Shown: piece after piece, positions 17,293 through 26,784 of the stretch | Layout of the letters: each line of letters starts with the position of its first letter | Numbering within the stretch: the first letter of the stretch is position 1 | Assembly (NCBI GenBank): GCA_963835705.1 | Contig: CAWIGR010000020.1 | Coordinates: 149,970-213,969 of the forward strand | Origin: JACVRW01 sp963835705 | GTDB lineage: Bacteria; Actinomycetota; Thermoleophilia; Solirubrobacterales; Thermoleophilaceae | Reading direction: 5' to 3' | DNA: 64,000 nucleotides | Program-made: the position numbers and the translations under genes | The notes under the pieces: model-generated | Database searches by the model: none | What the model was told of the DNA's origin: nothing | The model's input: the letters and a program-made list of their open reading frames with translations, nothing else

Positions 17293-20200
17293 GCAAGCCC
17301 GTCTACGAGTTCCTTCCCTGGCTCCGCAGCAGCGCCGGCAGCGCCGTGCGCGCCCCCGACGGCGAGGGCGACCTCCCGGCCCGCGCCGGGTTCGAGGTCG
17401 GCGTGCACCTGAACGAGGGGGCGGTGGCCGCCACGACCACCCGGCTCGAGGTCGCGGGCCCGGGTGACGTCGTGGGCATCGATCCGCGCCACGTCGTACG
17501 GCGGGTGCCGAGCCCGGGCACGTCGGACTTCGAGCCGAACCTCTTCTGCACGATCGAGTTCGACCGGCCCGAGCTGCCCTGGCTGGCCACGCCCGCGGGG
17601 CCCAACACCGGGACCCAGCGGCTGAGGCCCTGGGCGGTGCTCGTCGTGGTCGACGAGACCCCGGGTGTCAGCCTCGAGCCGCGTCAGCCGCTCCCCGTGC
17701 TTCGGATCACCGCGCCCGCCTCCCCCGACGAGCAACTCCCGGACCTGGCCGAGTCGTGGGCGTGGGCGCACGCCCAGGTGCTGGTCGAGGACGGCGACAC
17801 CGCGACGGCCGCCGGGATCGCGCGCACGAACCCGGCGCTCGCGCTGTCGCGGCTGATCTGCCCGCGGCGGCTGGTGCCGGCCCGCCCCTACATCGCCTGC
17901 GTTGTGCCGGCGTTCGATCTCGGGGCTCGCCGCGGCCTGGGGAACGTCGCGCCTGGCACTACGGCGGGGCCGGCCTGGCGGCGCGGCTCCGGCACCGACC
18001 CGCTCGAGCTGCCGGTGTACCTGCACTGGCGCTTCGCGACAGGCGAGGCCGGCGATTTCGAGACGCTCGCGAGGCGGCTCGCGGCGCGGGAACTGCCCGA
18101 CGAGCTTGGCCGGCGGGCCCTCTTCGTAGGCGCGGGCGGGCCGGGACTGCCGGAGATCGCCGCCGGCGGCGGGGCGATCGCCGACCTCGGTGGCGCGCTC
18201 GTGCCCGCCGGCCGCACGCTCGTCGAGCTGGACGCCGCGGTGGCCGGCCGGCTTGCGACCGCGCTCGAGGCCGCGACAGCGGCAGACGGCGGCGCGTCGG
18301 GCGACGAGGTGCGCGCGCCACGCTATGGCGCCGCCGCGATCGGCGGCGCTCCCCCACCGTGGTTCGAGCAGCTGAACCTCGAGCCGACGAGTCGCGCCGC
18401 GGCCGGCCTGGGCAGCCGCGCCGTGCGCGAGCACCAGGAGGAGCTCGTCTTCGGCGCGTGGTCGCAGGCGGGCCAGCTCGGCGAGGCCAACGACAAGCTG
18501 CGCGGCCTCGACTTCGCCGCGGCGGTCGGCGGCTCGCTTCGGCGCCGCCACCTCACGCCGCTGACGGTCGGCCAGGCAATGCAGGCCACCGGCCCGTCCC
18601 TGCACAGGATCGCGCACGCAGCCGCGAGCGCCGCTCGCGCTCTGCACGACAGCCCTGTCCCGGACGAGTTCGTCGACCCTCGGTACCGCAAGGCGGTGAG
18701 CATGGCGGCGCGGCGAGGCGCGGCGCTGGACCGGGCCGCACCGGTGGCGGAGGCCCTGAACACGGGCGCAGTTCGGCCCGAGCCGCCCCCGGTGCCGCCC
18801 GATGGCGCGGTCGCGACGGTGATCCGCGCGCAGCTCACTGCGGGCGCGTCCGCGCCGGCGGAGATTCCCGGCACGGGCATCTCGCTCGACGCCGCGATCG
18901 CCGCCGGCCTGGCGGGCACGACGGCGGGCGGCGAGGACGTCGCGGTCGACGTCGGGCACGTCCGCGCGCAGCCGCTTCCGGCCGCCTTCGAGCCCGTCCG
19001 CGAGCTCACGGTGCTCGGCGCCGTGGCCGCCGGCGTGGCGAGCGCGACCGGCATCGTCGCCGAGCACGAGGGCAACCGCGTAATCGTCGACGGCGGCACC
19101 CGGATCTCGAGCGCACCGGGGCCGCGGGTGGTGATGGGCGAGAGCTTCACGGTGCCCGGCACGGTCTTCGTGCGGGAGATCATCACGAGACCGACGCGAC
19201 GGGACCGGCCGCCGGTCGGCCCCGTCGGGCCGATCGGGCCAGTCGGTCCCGTCGGGCCGGTTGGACCACGGCCACCGGTCAGGGTCCAGCACGTCACCGA
19301 GATCGATCGCGGCACGCTCGGCCAGCTGCTCGAGGCCGAGAGCACGCAACTCGTGTTCGGCACGGCGGCGCGGCGCCCGGCGCTGCATCTGCGCACGCCG
19401 GCCTTCCTCGAGCAGTTCGTGATCCCGAACGTCCTGGTCGAACTGCCCGGGGGCCGGCCAACGACGACAGCGCCACTCGATCCCGGTTCCCCCGCCCGCC
19501 TGCAGGGCGCACTCGTCGCGCACCTCGAGGCCACCGTCGACACCCCGGTCGGTGAGACCGTTCGCGAGCCCGCTGACCTGGGCGCGCTCGGGCGTGCTCT
19601 CGGCGCCGCCACCGACCCCGCGGCTTGGTCGGTGGCCCGGGCCCGCGCGGCCGTCGCGACAGGGCCGGCGATCGGGGACGATCCGCTCACGCTCGGGCGA
19701 GTGCGCGGCGCGCCGCAGCTCACCCGGCCGCTCGCAGAGTTGCTCGCGGCCATCGATCCGGATCTGCTCGTGCCCGGCATCGCCGCGCTGCCGGCCGACT
19801 CGGTCTCGCTGTTCCAGACCGACACGCGCTTCGCGCAGGCGGCTCTCGCCGGCGCGAACCACGAGCTCGGCCGCGAGCTCCTGTGGCGCGGCTTCCCGCT
19901 GGACCCGGCGGCGACGCCGCTCGACCGCTTTTGGCGGCGCAGCCGCCCGCTGCCGGACGTGAGCCCGATGCTCGACTGGGCAGGCGGGCTCGGGGATGCG
20001 TTCGATCTCGCCGGCGACGACCAGCAGATCGTGTTGCTCCTGCGCAGCGGGCTCGTCCTGCGCTACCCGGGCACCATCCTGCAGCTGATCGATGCGAGCT
20101 GGACTCCGGAAGGCAAGCGGATCCCCAAGGAGCAGTCGAATCCGGAGCCTCCCATCTTCGCCGGCCGCCTGGACCCAGATGTCCTCTACGCCGGCTTCGA

Positions 20201-20549
20201 CCGTTCGCTCGCGGACGTTCTCGGCGCCGACGATCCGAGCGGGTCACCCGGGCGCTTCTTCGTGGTCGAGCAGCCGCCGACCGAGCCGATGTTCGGGCTC
20301 GACGAGGACGACGCGCCGCGGCCCGACCCCCCCAACCGCTGGAGGGACCTGTCGTGGGGCCATCTCGCCCGAACACGCCCCGTCGGCCAGGTTCGCTTCG
20401 CCGAGGCCGGCGCGTTCGGGGGGCCGCTCACGCGCGAGGGGCTGACGTGGGGCGCCACGGCGGCCGATCACGCCGCGATCACGCTGCAGGACCCCGTCCG
20501 CGTCGCCGTTCACGCACGCGACCTGTTCGCGGCCGCGGAGGAGGGCTGA
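17289..20549 (+). CDS. Large unknown protein with a short Gly-Pro-Val collagen-like tract
   Basis: GTG 17289 overlaps the previous stop (GTGA); 1086 residues. The N-terminus has FLPWLRSSAGSA, then GPGDVVGIDPRHVVRR and FCTIEFDRPELPWLATPAG followed by LRPWAVLVVV; I have seen this arrangement in unannotated actinobacterial and cyanobacterial proteins but know no function. Near residues 640-662 a proline-rich hinge repeats G-P-V/I (GPVGPIGPVGPVGPVGP). The C-terminal third holds ELLWRGFPLDPAATPLDRFWR, also conserved in my memory. No enzyme motif, signal or membrane span is visible. Tight coupling to the upstream and downstream genes implies a shared complex. Confidence 0.7.
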   Translation: MSKPVYEFLPWLRSSAGSAVRAPDGEGDLPARAGFEVGVHLNEGAVAATTTRLEVAGPGDVVGIDPRHVVRRVPSPGTSDFEPNLFCTIEFDRPELPWLATPAGPNTGTQRLRPWAVLVVVDETPGVSLEPRQPLPVLRITAPASPDEQLPDLAESWAWAHAQVLVEDGDTATAAGIARTNPALALSRLICPRRLVPARPYIACVVPAFDLGARRGLGNVAPGTTAGPAWRRGSGTDPLELPVYLHWRFATGEAGDFETLARRLAARELPDELGRRALFVGAGGPGLPEIAAGGGAIADLGGALVPAGRTLVELDAAVAGRLATALEAATAADGGASGDEVRAPRYGAAAIGGAPPPWFEQLNLEPTSRAAAGLGSRAVREHQEELVFGAWSQAGQLGEANDKLRGLDFAAAVGGSLRRRHLTPLTVGQAMQATGPSLHRIAHAAASAARALHDSPVPDEFVDPRYRKAVSMAARRGAALDRAAPVAEALNTGAVRPEPPPVPPDGAVATVIRAQLTAGASAPAEIPGTGISLDAAIAAGLAGTTAGGEDVAVDVGHVRAQPLPAAFEPVRELTVLGAVAAGVASATGIVAEHEGNRVIVDGGTRISSAPGPRVVMGESFTVPGTVFVREIITRPTRRDRPPVGPVGPIGPVGPVGPVGPRPPVRVQHVTEIDRGTLGQLLEAESTQLVFGTAARRPALHLRTPAFLEQFVIPNVLVELPGGRPTTTAPLDPGSPARLQGALVAHLEATVDTPVGETVREPADLGALGRALGAATDPAAWSVARARAAVATGPAIGDDPLTLGRVRGAPQLTRPLAELLAAIDPDLLVPGIAALPADSVSLFQTDTRFAQAALAGANHELGRELLWRGFPLDPAATPLDRFWRRSRPLPDVSPMLDWAGGLGDAFDLAGDDQQIVLLLRSGLVLRYPGTILQLIDASWTPEGKRIPKEQSNPEPPIFAGRLDPDVLYAGFDRSLADVLGADDPSGSPGRFFVVEQPPTEPMFGLDEDDAPRPDPPNRWRDLSWGHLARTRPVGQVRFAEAGAFGGPLTREGLTWGATAADHAAITLQDPVRVAVHARDLFAAAEEG

Positions 20550-20551
20550 CG

Positions 20552-23500
20552 ATGGCGCTCGACCTCGCCCGCCTCGCCGAGCTGCGCCGCGCGCTCGCCG
20601 CCAGCGAGACGGACCTCGACGAGGTCCGCGCCGCGCTTCAGGCGGCGCGCGCGGCGGAGCGCGCGGCGCGGCGCGCGAACGACCTCGACGCCGCCGCCGC
20701 GCACCGCGCGGCGTTCAGGGCGGCCGCCACGCGACGGCGCCGGCTCCTGGAGCGTCGCGCCGCAACGCTCGAGAGGATCGAGGCGCTGCGGCGCGCGGGC
20801 GAAGCCGAGCTCGCCGCGCCGGAGGCGCGCTTCCACGGCCACGGCGCCGGCCTGCCGGTGCTGCTGCTGCCGCTGCGGATCGAGACGCGCTTCCTCCCCG
20901 TGGATGGCGACCCCGTCGAGCTCGTGGTGCGCATCTATCCCGACGAGGTCCACATCGATGACCACGACCCCGCGCTCACCCCGAGCGAGGAGGCCGACGG
21001 GCGGGAGTACTGGCGTGCGGTCTGGCGGGCCGGGCCCGGCAGCGACGGGGGCCCCGCCTGGGAGCGGCTCCGCGACCTCCACGGCGCGCCGCGTGCGGCG
21101 TGGCTCGTCCGCTCGACCAAACCGCGCAACCCCGGCAGCCGGCCGGACACGCCCCTCGGCGAGGGGGAGCCGCTTCAGCCGAAGCCGCAATTCCCGGCGC
21201 CCCCGCGCCGCCCGGAGGGGTCCGCGCGCGCCACGCGCGTCGCCTGGCTGCCGGACCGCTTCGCCGCCGTCGGCTACGTGGCCGGAGCGCCGGCGGTCAC
21301 CGCCTGGGGCGAGCTGGTCGCCGAGGAGCTTCTCGCCGGCCCGGTCGAGGACCCGGTCGCCAAGGATGCCGATCCGCTCGGGCCCGGCGCGGACGTGGAC
21401 GAGCTCGACATCCCGGAGCTCGACTGGCTGATCGACCTCGACGCCGCGGTCACGGCGGGGATGGCGATCCGCATCCCTCTCGACGACCGGATCCGCGCAG
21501 GGCTCGAGCGGCTCGTCGTGGTCGGCGTCCGCACGGACGGGACGCCGGAGACGCTCGCGCACGACCTCGAACGCCTGCTCGAGGCGCACGCGCATTCGAG
21601 CGGCGTGGAGATCGCCGCGCCGGGCCGGTCGACGAACGACGCGGCCGGGCCGCCGCCCGCGCCGCCACCATTGCTCAACCGGCTGGAGCTCGCGCCCGAG
21701 AGTGCCGGCGGCCGCCTCGCCGCGGCGCTCGGGCTCAAGCCGGCGCAACTCGCAACCCTCCCGGGCGCCGAGCCGGGCGACCCGGCACGCGCGATGAACG
21801 CGCTGTTGTGGCCGTCGACCCTCGGCTACTACCTCGAGCAGCTTGCGCTGCCCGCGCTCGGCGACGACGCCATAGACGCCGCCCGCCGCTGGTTCATCGA
21901 CCACGTCCGCGGCCGTGGACCGCTCCCCGCGCTGATCGTCGGCGCGCAGCCCTACGGCATCCTGCCCGTCACGGTCGCGGGGCGCCTGCGGCCGGAGGAC
22001 GCCTTTGCCGGCGAGCTCGCCGCGCTGCTCGGACGGATGCGCGGCTGGTGGCGCGAGGCCGCAACGCGAGCGCCGCGGCTCGGGCGCACCGGCGACACGG
22101 AGGCCGACCTCAACGAGGTGCTGGGCCAGGCGCCCGTGATGCAGCGGCTGCGGATCCGGGAGGGACTGGGGCGGCACTATCTCGAGAACCTCTACCGGCA
22201 CGGGGCCACCGCCGCGCCGGTCGGCGCGCCGGCGCTGGACCAGCAGCGGCTCCTGGCGGGCGCGCTGCTGTCCACGCTCTCGGAAAGGAGGGTCGAGGCG
22301 CGCGTCGCGGAGATCGCGTTGCGCATGCGGTCGAGCCTCTTCCGCGCCCCGCTCGTGACCGCGACGCCGTCCGACGAGCCGCTCGAGGACGACTACCTCG
22401 GCGCGACGCGCGCAGCGCTGACCGGAGCGAGCCCCGCCGCCGGGGTGCGCGCCTTGCCCGAGAACGGGCCACTGCTCGGGCGGCTCGCGCGCCACGGCGC
22501 GCTTCTCTCGCTGGGCGACGGCGCTGGACGCGTGCTGCGAGACGCGAGCGGCCTGCCCAGCAGGGTGCTGATGGAGGCCGAGCTGGTAGACGTCGAGCGC
22601 GCGCAGGGCACGCGCACCAGCACACGCCGGCTGGAGGAGCAGGTCACAATCGCGGGCGCCACAGCCACCGCGGCCGACGTCCTGATCGACGGCGCGCGGC
22701 AGGCCGGCTTCGGCCGGATGGACGCGGTCGTGGCCGTCGAGGCGCTCGACGAGCTCGTGAGGGGCGCCGCCCACCGCCGCCACGCTGCCCTTCTCGAGTA
22801 CGAGTGGGCGCTCGCTCGGCTCGCCTCGGAGTCGTCTGCAAGCCTCGACCTGCTGCTGCGCGAGGCCTTCGACACGGTCAGCCACCGGCTCGACGCGTGG
22901 CTCAGCTCGCTCGCCTGGCAGCGGCTGCTCGCCCAGCGCGCGAGCGCGCCGGCCGGCCTGCACGTGGGGGCCTACGGCATCGTCGAGGGCCTGCGCCCGG
23001 CGCCGCGGCTGCAACCGGCCCCCGGCGGGCCGGGGCTGTTCGAGGATCCCGGCGCCGGCTACGTGCACGCGCCGTCGCTGGACCAGGCCGCGGCCGCGGC
23101 CGTGCTTCGCGCCGGCTACCTCGCTCACGGCCGCGGCGACGCGTTCGCCGTCGACCTGTCCTCGGCGCGCGTGCGCGCCGCCCTGGCCGTGGTCGATGCG
23201 CTGCGCGCCGGCCATGCTCTCGGCGCCGTGCTCGGCTATCGCTTCGAGCGGCGGCTGCAGGAGCTCGGCCTCGACCGGTACGTGCCGGTCTTCCGCGGAG
23301 TCGCGCCGCTGCACGGGGAGACGGGCGCCACCGAGACCCAGGTCGCCGACGGGCTGGCGCTGCGCGACCGCTTCGCAGAGCGGGGGCGCCTGGCCGACCA
23401 CCGGCTCCCCGGCGCCGCTCCCGACGACCCCCGCTTCGAGCAAGAGCCGGCACTCGACCCGGCGGGGTTCGCGCGGGTCGTCGGGGGGATCGTGGACGAG

Positions 23501-25078
23501 CTGGACGATCTCGTCGACGCCGTCTCGGACCTCATGCTCGCCGACGCGGCGCACGCGAGCGTGCAGGGCAACCGGGCGCGGGCGCGAGCCATCGCCGACG
23601 CGGCCCGGGCGGGCACCTTGCCGCCGGAGCCCGAGGTGGCGCGCACTCCGCGCACCGGCGTGGCATTCACGAACCGGATCGCCGTCGCGATGAATCGTGC
23701 AACCGGCGCGGCGCGCGGCTGGCCCCGGGCCCCACGCCGGCCGCGCCAGATCGCCGAGCCGCGCCTCGACCGCTGGGCCGGCGCCGCCCTGGGCAACCCA
23801 TCGAACCTGGTGCAGGCGCTGCGGATCGGCTCTCCTACGGGAGACGAGACCACGGTCAAGGTGTCGGTAGCCAATCTCGGCATCGCCGCGCTCGACGTGG
23901 TGCACGGCGTCCGCGGCGCCGGCGCGAGCGGGCGTTGTGAGCTCGACGAGCGCTTCGTCGGCGCCGCCGAGGTGATGGCCGGACTCGAGGGCGCAACGAT
24001 CGAGCCGGCCGGCGATCCGCCCTGGCGCGCGCTCGCGACCGAGCTCCATTCGCTCCTCTCGTCCGCGCGGCCCTTGGCGCCCCCGGACCTCGTGCCGGCC
24101 GGCGAGACCCCCGGCGCGATCGACGAGGCGGAGTGGACGCAGCGCGCGGACGCCCTCAGGGACGCGCTGGCCGAGGCCGTCGAGACGCTCGACCGAGCCG
24201 TCGCGGCCGGCGACACCCCTGGAATGCTCGCTGCAGCCGGGCGCCTCTCCGACTTCGGGCTGGCGGACGGCATCGGCAGCGCGCGCGCTGCGGACCCGGC
24301 CGCCGCGGCCGCGGACGTGCTGCTCGACGCGCGCGTCAGGCTCGACCGCGACGATCCCTCCAACCCACCGGGAGAGCGGATCGCGGCCGTGCTCGGCGAG
24401 GACTTCCGCTCGGTGCCGCTCGTCACCGCCGGTGGGCGCCGCGAGCTGGCGGCCACGCTCGCGCGCAGCAAGGAGCTGCAGGGCGGCGACGGGCTGGCGG
24501 CCGCCGGCTGGCTGGCGGGTGTGGGGCGGGTCCGGCCGGAGGCGGATCGGCTCGCCCGCGTGACGGCGCTCGGCGATGCCCTTTCGGCCTCCGGTCCGCG
24601 TCTAAAGGTCGGCCAGCTGCCCCACGACCCCGCCCCGGCGCGGCGCTGGATCGGCCTCGAGATCGGTCGGGAGGCCCCGCCCATCCAGGTCGCGTTCGTG
24701 GTCAGCTCCGCGGACAAGCTCGACCCGGCCCGGCCGGTCGCGGGGCTGCTCGTGGACGAGTGGGCGGATGTGGTTCCGCGCGCGGACGAAACGACGGCGC
24801 TGGCGCTGCATTTCGACAGGCCGAGCACGGAGGCTCCGAACTCCGCGCTGCTCGCCGTCCACCCGGGAGACCGCGAAGCGTGGGACCTCGCGACGCTCAC
24901 CGACACGGTCGTCGAGGCGGTGGAGCTCGCGCGGGTGAGAGCCGTCGACCTGCAGTCGCTCCACATGGTGGGCCGCCTGCTGCCGGCCACCTACCTGCCT
25001 CGGAATGTCACCGGCGACACGACGTCGCTGGACTTCACTCATGTCGACTTCGACGCAAACGTGTTCGCGGATCAATGA
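20552..25078 (+). CDS. 1508-aa unknown protein with N-terminal coiled coil
   Basis: ATG 20552 lies three bases after the previous stop; 1508 residues. Residues ~1-90 are an Arg/Ala/Glu-rich helix with heptad character (LAELRRALAASETDLDEVRA onward), a likely coiled coil. Then comes LPVLLLPLRIETRF with LVVRIYPDEVHIDDHDPAL and YWRAVWRAG, a signature I associate with unannotated proteins that occur with the next gene's family. The remainder is mostly helical with conserved-looking islands (GAQPYGILPV, VGAYGIVEGLRP, GLEIGREAPPIQVAFVVSS, LLVDEWADVVPR). No catalytic motif is recognised. Stop overlaps the following ATG. Confidence 0.72.
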   Translation: MALDLARLAELRRALAASETDLDEVRAALQAARAAERAARRANDLDAAAAHRAAFRAAATRRRRLLERRAATLERIEALRRAGEAELAAPEARFHGHGAGLPVLLLPLRIETRFLPVDGDPVELVVRIYPDEVHIDDHDPALTPSEEADGREYWRAVWRAGPGSDGGPAWERLRDLHGAPRAAWLVRSTKPRNPGSRPDTPLGEGEPLQPKPQFPAPPRRPEGSARATRVAWLPDRFAAVGYVAGAPAVTAWGELVAEELLAGPVEDPVAKDADPLGPGADVDELDIPELDWLIDLDAAVTAGMAIRIPLDDRIRAGLERLVVVGVRTDGTPETLAHDLERLLEAHAHSSGVEIAAPGRSTNDAAGPPPAPPPLLNRLELAPESAGGRLAAALGLKPAQLATLPGAEPGDPARAMNALLWPSTLGYYLEQLALPALGDDAIDAARRWFIDHVRGRGPLPALIVGAQPYGILPVTVAGRLRPEDAFAGELAALLGRMRGWWREAATRAPRLGRTGDTEADLNEVLGQAPVMQRLRIREGLGRHYLENLYRHGATAAPVGAPALDQQRLLAGALLSTLSERRVEARVAEIALRMRSSLFRAPLVTATPSDEPLEDDYLGATRAALTGASPAAGVRALPENGPLLGRLARHGALLSLGDGAGRVLRDASGLPSRVLMEAELVDVERAQGTRTSTRRLEEQVTIAGATATAADVLIDGARQAGFGRMDAVVAVEALDELVRGAAHRRHAALLEYEWALARLASESSASLDLLLREAFDTVSHRLDAWLSSLAWQRLLAQRASAPAGLHVGAYGIVEGLRPAPRLQPAPGGPGLFEDPGAGYVHAPSLDQAAAAAVLRAGYLAHGRGDAFAVDLSSARVRAALAVVDALRAGHALGAVLGYRFERRLQELGLDRYVPVFRGVAPLHGETGATETQVADGLALRDRFAERGRLADHRLPGAAPDDPRFEQEPALDPAGFARVVGGIVDELDDLVDAVSDLMLADAAHASVQGNRARARAIADAARAGTLPPEPEVARTPRTGVAFTNRIAVAMNRATGAARGWPRAPRRPRQIAEPRLDRWAGAALGNPSNLVQALRIGSPTGDETTVKVSVANLGIAALDVVHGVRGAGASGRCELDERFVGAAEVMAGLEGATIEPAGDPPWRALATELHSLLSSARPLAPPDLVPAGETPGAIDEAEWTQRADALRDALAEAVETLDRAVAAGDTPGMLAAAGRLSDFGLADGIGSARAADPAAAAADVLLDARVRLDRDDPSNPPGERIAAVLGEDFRSVPLVTAGGRRELAATLARSKELQGGDGLAAAGWLAGVGRVRPEADRLARVTALGDALSASGPRLKVGQLPHDPAPARRWIGLEIGREAPPIQVAFVVSSADKLDPARPVAGLLVDEWADVVPRADETTALALHFDRPSTEAPNSALLAVHPGDREAWDLATLTDTVVEAVELARVRAVDLQSLHMVGRLLPATYLPRNVTGDTTSLDFTHVDFDANVFADQ

Positions 25079-26718
25079 GCTCGATCACCACTTGGAACCG
25101 GCTCGAGCCCTCCCCGCGCACGCCGTCGCTGGCGGCGAGCCTCGAGGCGCGGATCGCCGACCCGCTGTGGTTCCTCGCGCGTCAGTGGCAGCTCGGCGAG
25201 CTGGCGGGCCAGGACAGCGGCTCGCCGGTCGAGGCACGCAGCGTCGCGACGGCCGCTCCGCTTGCAAGGCTGCGCGGCCGCGACGGCACGGTCGCGCCGC
25301 TCGACATCGAGAAGGCGCCCCTCGAGGCGCTCGTCGAGCAGGAGGCCCCGCGGCTCACCGACCGCCTCGCGCTCGACGCGGGAGCGCACTTCCTGCGGCT
25401 GCTCGACCGCGAGGAAGTGCGCGTTCAGCGCGCCAAGGTCACACGCGCCTTCCCGTTCGCTCCGGGCGCCGACGCACCGGCCTTCGTGCGGGCGCTCGCG
25501 GCGTCGGTCCCCGATGGGCGCAAGCTGGACAGCGCGCTGGGGGCCTCTCGCGACGAGGTCGCCCGGCGGCTCGGGATCCGGCGTGGCGACCGCCCGGGCT
25601 TCAAGCGCGCCGCGGCGGCGTTTCGCACCTGGCTCTCGGAGCTCGTACCACGCCGGCCGGCGCGCGTCCACACGTGGGATCCGCAACGGCTCGAGCACCG
25701 ATTCGGCGTCGAGGCGGAGCTCCCCGGCGAGACGATTCGGCTCGACGCCGACGAGTACCCGGGCGGCCACCTCGACTGGTTTGCCTTTCACCAGGCCGAG
25801 CGCGCGCCGGTCAGAGACGACACCCGGGCCGGGCGTACCACCGTCCGGGCCGTGATCCCCACGCCGGTGACGTTCCCGGGCATGCCGCGCAGCCGCTTCT
25901 GGGAGATCGAGCCGCGCACCGTGGACCTCTCCGCCATCGACACCTCGGCCGACGACCTGGTCGGAATGCTGCTCGTCGAGTTCAGCGTCGCCTACGGCGA
26001 TGACTGGTTCCTCGCGCCGATCGACGCGCCCGTCGGGCACGTCATCGCGATCGATTCGCTCGTGGTGACCGACAGCTTCGGCGTGCGCACGCGCATCCGC
26101 TCGAGCCGCGAGGTGGACGGGGCGAGCTCGCCATGGCGGATGTTCGACCTGGGGGCGGAACGGCCGCAGGACGACGTGCTGCTGCTGCCTCCCAGCATCG
26201 CCGCCAGGGTGGAGGGTCCACCCGTGGAACGAGTGGTGATGGCGCGCGACGAGATGGCGAACATTGCCTGGGGGATCGAGGAACGCGTGGACCGCGGCGA
26301 CGGCGCCCCGAGCGAGCGCAGCGGCGACCTCCCACTCGAGGATCTGCGCCGCCGCGCGCTGGCCGCCGCGTCGGGCGCCGAGCTGTGGTGGCAGCTGATG
26401 ACCGACGTGCCCGCGAGCTGGTTCCCGCTGGTGCCCGTCGGCCGGGCCGGCGAGCGGCCGACCGGGCTCGAGCTGCGCCACTTCCGCGGCGACGACGGGG
26501 AGCTCGTCGATCCCGCCGGCCGCGTCCTTCGGGAGCTCGACGACGTCATGCTCTTCGGCGAAGAGGTCCCGCGGGCCGGCGTGACCGTGGAGCGCGCAAC
26601 ACAGCGCGCGCGCTGGCTCCTCGGCCGGACGGCGTTGTGGACCGGCCGCCACGCGCGCCCGGGACGTGGCGAGCTGCGCAGCGGCCTGCGCTTCGACGCC
26701 ACCGATCCGCCGGAGTAG
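25075..26718 (+). CDS. 547-aa unknown protein of the same cluster
   Basis: ATG 25075 overlaps the preceding stop (ATGA); 547 residues. The N-terminal block WNRLEPSPRTPSLAASLEAR then IADPLWFLARQWQLGELAGQ then DSGSPVEAR is a strong signature that, from memory, recurs in unannotated proteins encoded beside relatives of the two preceding genes. Later islands are YPGGHLDWFAFH, PGMPRSRFWEIEPRTVDL and LLVEFSVAYGDDWFLAPIDA, giving mixed alpha/beta structure. No known enzyme motif, signal peptide or membrane helix. The consistent gene order and coupling suggest an obligate partner of the 1086- and 1508-residue proteins. Confidence 0.75.
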   Translation: MSSITTWNRLEPSPRTPSLAASLEARIADPLWFLARQWQLGELAGQDSGSPVEARSVATAAPLARLRGRDGTVAPLDIEKAPLEALVEQEAPRLTDRLALDAGAHFLRLLDREEVRVQRAKVTRAFPFAPGADAPAFVRALAASVPDGRKLDSALGASRDEVARRLGIRRGDRPGFKRAAAAFRTWLSELVPRRPARVHTWDPQRLEHRFGVEAELPGETIRLDADEYPGGHLDWFAFHQAERAPVRDDTRAGRTTVRAVIPTPVTFPGMPRSRFWEIEPRTVDLSAIDTSADDLVGMLLVEFSVAYGDDWFLAPIDAPVGHVIAIDSLVVTDSFGVRTRIRSSREVDGASSPWRMFDLGAERPQDDVLLLPPSIAARVEGPPVERVVMARDEMANIAWGIEERVDRGDGAPSERSGDLPLEDLRRRALAAASGAELWWQLMTDVPASWFPLVPVGRAGERPTGLELRHFRGDDGELVDPAGRVLRELDDVMLFGEEVPRAGVTVERATQRARWLLGRTALWTGRHARPGRGELRSGLRFDATDPPE

Positions 26719-26784
26719 GGCGGAGCCGGGGCGCAGAGCTTGCATCCACCGTCTCGGGAGGGTTCAATCGGCGGTGGAGTCGCC

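Noticed and set aside
17160..19862. 900-aa minus-strand open frame
   Set aside because: Shadow of the 1086-aa gene with repetitive Arg/Gly/Ala composition and no motif.
20510..24049. 1179-aa minus-strand open frame opposite the 1508-aa gene
   Set aside because: Arg/Leu/Val-rich mirror of a high-G+C gene; no family pattern, and the plus-strand frame has coupled starts and conserved islands.
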